From: Arthrobacter sp. zg-Y769
GTDB lineage: Bacteria; Actinomycetota; Actinomycetes; Actinomycetales; Micrococcaceae
Direction: 5' to 3'
NCBI RefSeq assembly: GCF_020907405.1
Contig: NZ_JAJJOE010000003.1
Location: forward strand, 329,611-393,610
Length of the DNA: 64,000 nt
Position numbers and translations under genes: made by a program. This document shows positions 62,069-64,000 of this stretch, piece after piece; position 1 is the stretch's first letter, and each line of letters begins with the position of its first letter. The notes beneath the pieces were generated by a model. It saw only the letters and a program-made list of their open reading frames with translations, did no database searches and was not told where the DNA came from.

Positions 62069-62104
62069 AAAAAACCCCCGGAATCACTTGGATTCCGGGG
62101 GTTT
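62069..62104 (-). terminator. Terminator after tRNA-Met
   Basis: On the minus strand a perfect 13-bp stem (62104-62092 with 62084-62072) with a 7-nt loop runs into a T-run (to 62069). It follows the tRNA-Met 3' end within six bases. Confidence 0.9.
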
Positions 62105-62109
62105 GTCCG

Positions 62110-62183
62110 TAGCGGTGGGGAGGCTCGATCTCCCGACCTCACGATTATGAGTCGTGCGCTCTAACCAACTGAGCTACACCGCC
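62110..62183 (-). tRNA. tRNA-Met (CAT), elongator type
   Basis: The 74-nt minus-strand gene has acceptor GGCGGTG with CACCGCT, D arm GCTCAGTTGGTTAGAGC, anticodon loop with CAT, and T arm GGGAG-ATCGAGC-CTCCC. The first pair is a G-T wobble, and it lacks the three G-C pairs of the anticodon stem of an initiator. A tRNA-Ile2 with modified CAT cannot be excluded by sequence alone. The 3' CCA is not encoded. Confidence 0.85.
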
Positions 62184-62258
62184 ATAAATGAGTAAAGCCC
62201 GCCCTACACAGGCCTCTGCAAAACAAACAGCCTTAGCAACGCGGGCCCTCCCATTGAG

Positions 62259-62330
62259 AGCCCCGACCGGGAATCGATCCCGGGACCTCCATCTTACCAA
62301 GATGGCGCTCTACCACTGAGCTATCGGGGC
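62259..62330 (-). tRNA. tRNA-Thr (GGT)
   Basis: The 72-nt minus-strand gene has acceptor GCCCCGA with TCGGGGC, D arm GCTCAGTGGTAGAGC, anticodon stem CCATC/GATGG with loop TTGGTAA (anticodon GGT), and T arm CCGGG-ATCGATT-CCCGG. It precedes tRNA-Met by 75 bases on the same strand. The 3' CCA is not encoded. Confidence 0.96.
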
Positions 62331-62504
62331 AACGACATAAAACTCTACCAGCACTTTTCCGGAACATGAAATCGAAAAGGGGCGTTTGCGGCAAAGGTGA
62401 TCAGTGACACTTTTTGCCGGTCCGACACGCGGCCCGGCAGGGCGTCAAAAGTAAGCTTCCGGGCGGTTAATCAGTATGCTTACACTACGAGAAAGCGAGG
62501 GCAC

Positions 62505-63887
62505 GTGAGCATAGTGCCGAACCATGTCTCAGAGGGCCTCTTCCCGGGTGGAAGATACCGGCTCCTGAATCAGATCGGGGCAGGTGCCATGGGCACCGTC
62601 CACCGGGCCAAGGATGAGTTCCTGGGCCGAGACGTAGCGGTGAAGATCATCCGCCCGTCGGCCACCAGCGAGATGGACCTGCGGCGCAGCGACGCCGAGG
62701 CCAAGATCCTGGCGCGCCTGAACCACCATAGCCTCGTCACCCTGCTGGATGCCGGATCGGACACTTCCGACCCGGAATCGCCGCTGATCTACCTGGTCAT
62801 GGAACTCGTCGACGGCCTGGACCTGCGCGAACGGCTGAAAGAGGGCACGCTGCCCCGGCGGCAGGCCGCACTGCTCGGCTATGACCTCGCCCTGGGCCTC
62901 GAGTACATCCACGAAAACGGCGTGGTGCACCGGGACGTCAAACCGGCGAACATCATGCTGTTCGACTACCGCAGCGCCGACGCCCGCATCCGCGCCAAGC
63001 TCACCGACTTCGGCGTTGCCCTCGTGGCCAACGATCCGCAGTCGCAGCACGGGACCTTCTCGGGCACAGCCGCCTTCATGAGCCCCGAACAGGCCCGCGG
63101 CGAACAGGCCGGGCCGTGGAGCGACGTCTATTCCCTCGGCCTGGTGCTGCTGCAGTGCCTCACCGGGAAACCCGCCTTCCCGGGCCCCGCATTGGAAAGT
63201 GCCCTGGCACGCCTCCTCCGGGACCCTGAGATCCCCGCAGAGCTCGGCACGGACTGGGAACCGCTCCTGCGCGCCATGACCGCACAGGACGCCGCAGAGC
63301 GTCCCAGCGCCCACGACGTCTCCCAGGTCCTCTATGACATGATCATCGCCGCACGCGGACGGCACCGGGTCGACCCGGGCCTGCTTCCCGAGGACGAGGC
63401 CCAGCGCATGGATGCGGTCCGCCGCTACGAGCTGCTGGACACTCCCCCGGACGGTGCCTTCGACCGCGTCACTGCCCTGGCGTCCCGCCTCTTCGACGTC
63501 CCCGTGGCAATCGTCAGCGTGGTGGACACCGACCGGATCTGGTTCAAGTCCCACCACGGCACGGACGCCGTCGAGATTGGCCGCGATCCCGGCCTGTGTG
63601 CCTCGGCGATCCTGCAGGACGGCGTGTATGTGGTCGACGACGCCCGGCATGACGCGAGGACGCTGGCCAACCCGCTGGTGGCCGGAGACTTCGGCCTGCA
63701 GTTCTACGCCGGCGTTCCGCTGCAGACCAGTGACGGGTTCAACCTGGGCACGTTCTGCATCCTGGACACGAAGCCACGCACCTTCTCCCCCGAAGACGAG
63801 GCAACACTCTCGGACCTGGCTGCCATTGTCATGAATGACCTGGAGATGCGCCTCGAGAGCCGCCGTGCAGGCGGGTCCGTGCAGTAG
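62505..63887 (+). CDS. Ser/Thr protein kinase fused to a GAF domain
   Basis: This 460-residue protein has an N-terminal Hanks-type kinase (residues 17-275: GAGAMGTVHRA, K47 in VAVKII, HRDVKPANIM, DFGVAL, MSPEQARG) and a C-terminal GAF domain (about 305-445: FDVPVAIVSVVDTDRIWFKS, GLCASAIL, FYAGVPLQTSDGFNLGTFCI). No transmembrane segment is seen, so it is a cytosolic kinase with its own small-molecule or redox sensor, unlike PASTA kinases. GTG 62505 was chosen (GAGG close upstream); the open frame extends to 62397 without homology. It ends in a strong hairpin. Confidence 0.9.
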   Translation: MSIVPNHVSEGLFPGGRYRLLNQIGAGAMGTVHRAKDEFLGRDVAVKIIRPSATSEMDLRRSDAEAKILARLNHHSLVTLLDAGSDTSDPESPLIYLVMELVDGLDLRERLKEGTLPRRQAALLGYDLALGLEYIHENGVVHRDVKPANIMLFDYRSADARIRAKLTDFGVALVANDPQSQHGTFSGTAAFMSPEQARGEQAGPWSDVYSLGLVLLQCLTGKPAFPGPALESALARLLRDPEIPAELGTDWEPLLRAMTAQDAAERPSAHDVSQVLYDMIIAARGRHRVDPGLLPEDEAQRMDAVRRYELLDTPPDGAFDRVTALASRLFDVPVAIVSVVDTDRIWFKSHHGTDAVEIGRDPGLCASAILQDGVYVVDDARHDARTLANPLVAGDFGLQFYAGVPLQTSDGFNLGTFCILDTKPRTFSPEDEATLSDLAAIVMNDLEMRLESRRAGGSVQ

Positions 63888-63919
63888 CCGGACGAGCAAA
63901 CCGGACGGACAAATAAGAA

Positions 63920-63946
63920 GGGCGCCTCCCGCTTCGGGAGGCGCCC
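63920..63946 (+). terminator. Terminator after the kinase-GAF gene
   Basis: A perfect 12-bp stem (63920-63931 with 63935-63946; arms GGGCGCCTCCCG and its complement) closes on CTT. No T-run follows. Confidence 0.8.
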
Positions 63947-63964
63947 GTCGTAGTGTCCCGAACA

Positions 63965-64000
63965 GCGGGGGGGGGGCGTAGGGGACGGGGCCCCCGGGGG
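63965..64000. other. G-rich terminal stretch, probable contig end
   Basis: The last 36 bases contain runs of ten, four, four and five G, with a five-C run beside the last one, unlike the rest of the window. This looks like low-quality sequence at an assembly edge. No feature is claimed in it. Confidence 0.6.

Noticed and set aside
62110..62183. Initiator tRNA-Met or tRNA-Ile2 for the CAT-anticodon tRNA
   Set aside because: No initiator-type G-C triple in the anticodon stem and no C1-A72 mismatch; Ile2 identity cannot be tested from sequence, so elongator Met was preferred.

Overview
The window is high-GC DNA from an actinobacterium, most likely an Arthrobacter-like member of the Micrococcaceae. 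Support for this: a mycothiol synthase (MshD), the actinobacterial gene order tRNA-Trp-secE-nusG-rplK-rplA ... rplJL-rpoBC ... rpsL-rpsG-fusA-tuf, a complete pobA/pca protocatechuate pathway under IclR regulators, many GTG/TTG starts, and several genes whose -10 hexamer lies 6-7 nt before the start codon (leaderless pattern).

Layout. 1-1632 holds the 5' part of a large Ala/Pro-rich multi-pass membrane protein gene on the minus strand. 2028-8330 (+) is a tight three-gene operon: a fusion of an EPSP-synthase-like domain to an AMP-forming acyl-CoA ligase, an acyl-CoA dehydrogenase, and a 2,4-dienoyl-CoA-reductase-type old yellow enzyme. This enzyme set resembles, from memory, the streptomycete cassette that turns shikimate into cyclohexanecarboxyl-CoA; it is the strongest candidate here for an undescribed system. 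8380-12861 (-) is the str operon (tuf, fusA, rpsG, rpsL). 13203-22872 (-) is a colinear catabolic island: an IclR regulator, pobA, pcaHGBDCFIJ and a terminal IclR gene (pcaR). It encodes 4-hydroxybenzoate to protocatechuate to succinyl-CoA plus acetyl-CoA. 22992-37651 (-) carries rpoC, rpoB, rplL, rplJ, a tandem-GNAT protein, rplA, rplK, nusG, secE and tRNA-Trp, interrupted by one thiolase gene on the plus strand.

37935-64000 is more mixed: an aminotransferase; a PspC-type envelope-stress module (LuxR regulator, PspC-histidine kinase, divergent PspC membrane protein, two small membrane proteins); pfkA; a GNAT; an ankyrin protein; ygfZ; a nitrobindin-like protein; a 35-residue membrane peptide; glnR-like regulator; mshD; ppk plus a Nudix/histidine-phosphatase protein; thyA-folA; asd; a small membrane protein-hadA-like-hadB-like-murB operon; a DUF2797 protein; a PfpI-like protein; tRNA-Met and tRNA-Thr; and a Ser/Thr kinase-GAF fusion.

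How it fits together. Translation and transcription genes form the backbone, and metabolic islands sit in its gaps: the pob/pca operon between rpoC and rpsL, and the EPSPS-ligase operon beyond tuf. Regulatory DNA that can be read directly includes paired TGTTC-type palindromes before pcaH, a TTCCC/GGGAA palindrome before pobA, an rplJ leader with a terminator-type attenuator, and a TCAGGG repeat array between the divergent PspC genes. The last about 40 bases are G-rich homopolymer runs and look like a contig end. No CRISPR array, insertion sequence, prophage or rRNA gene was seen.
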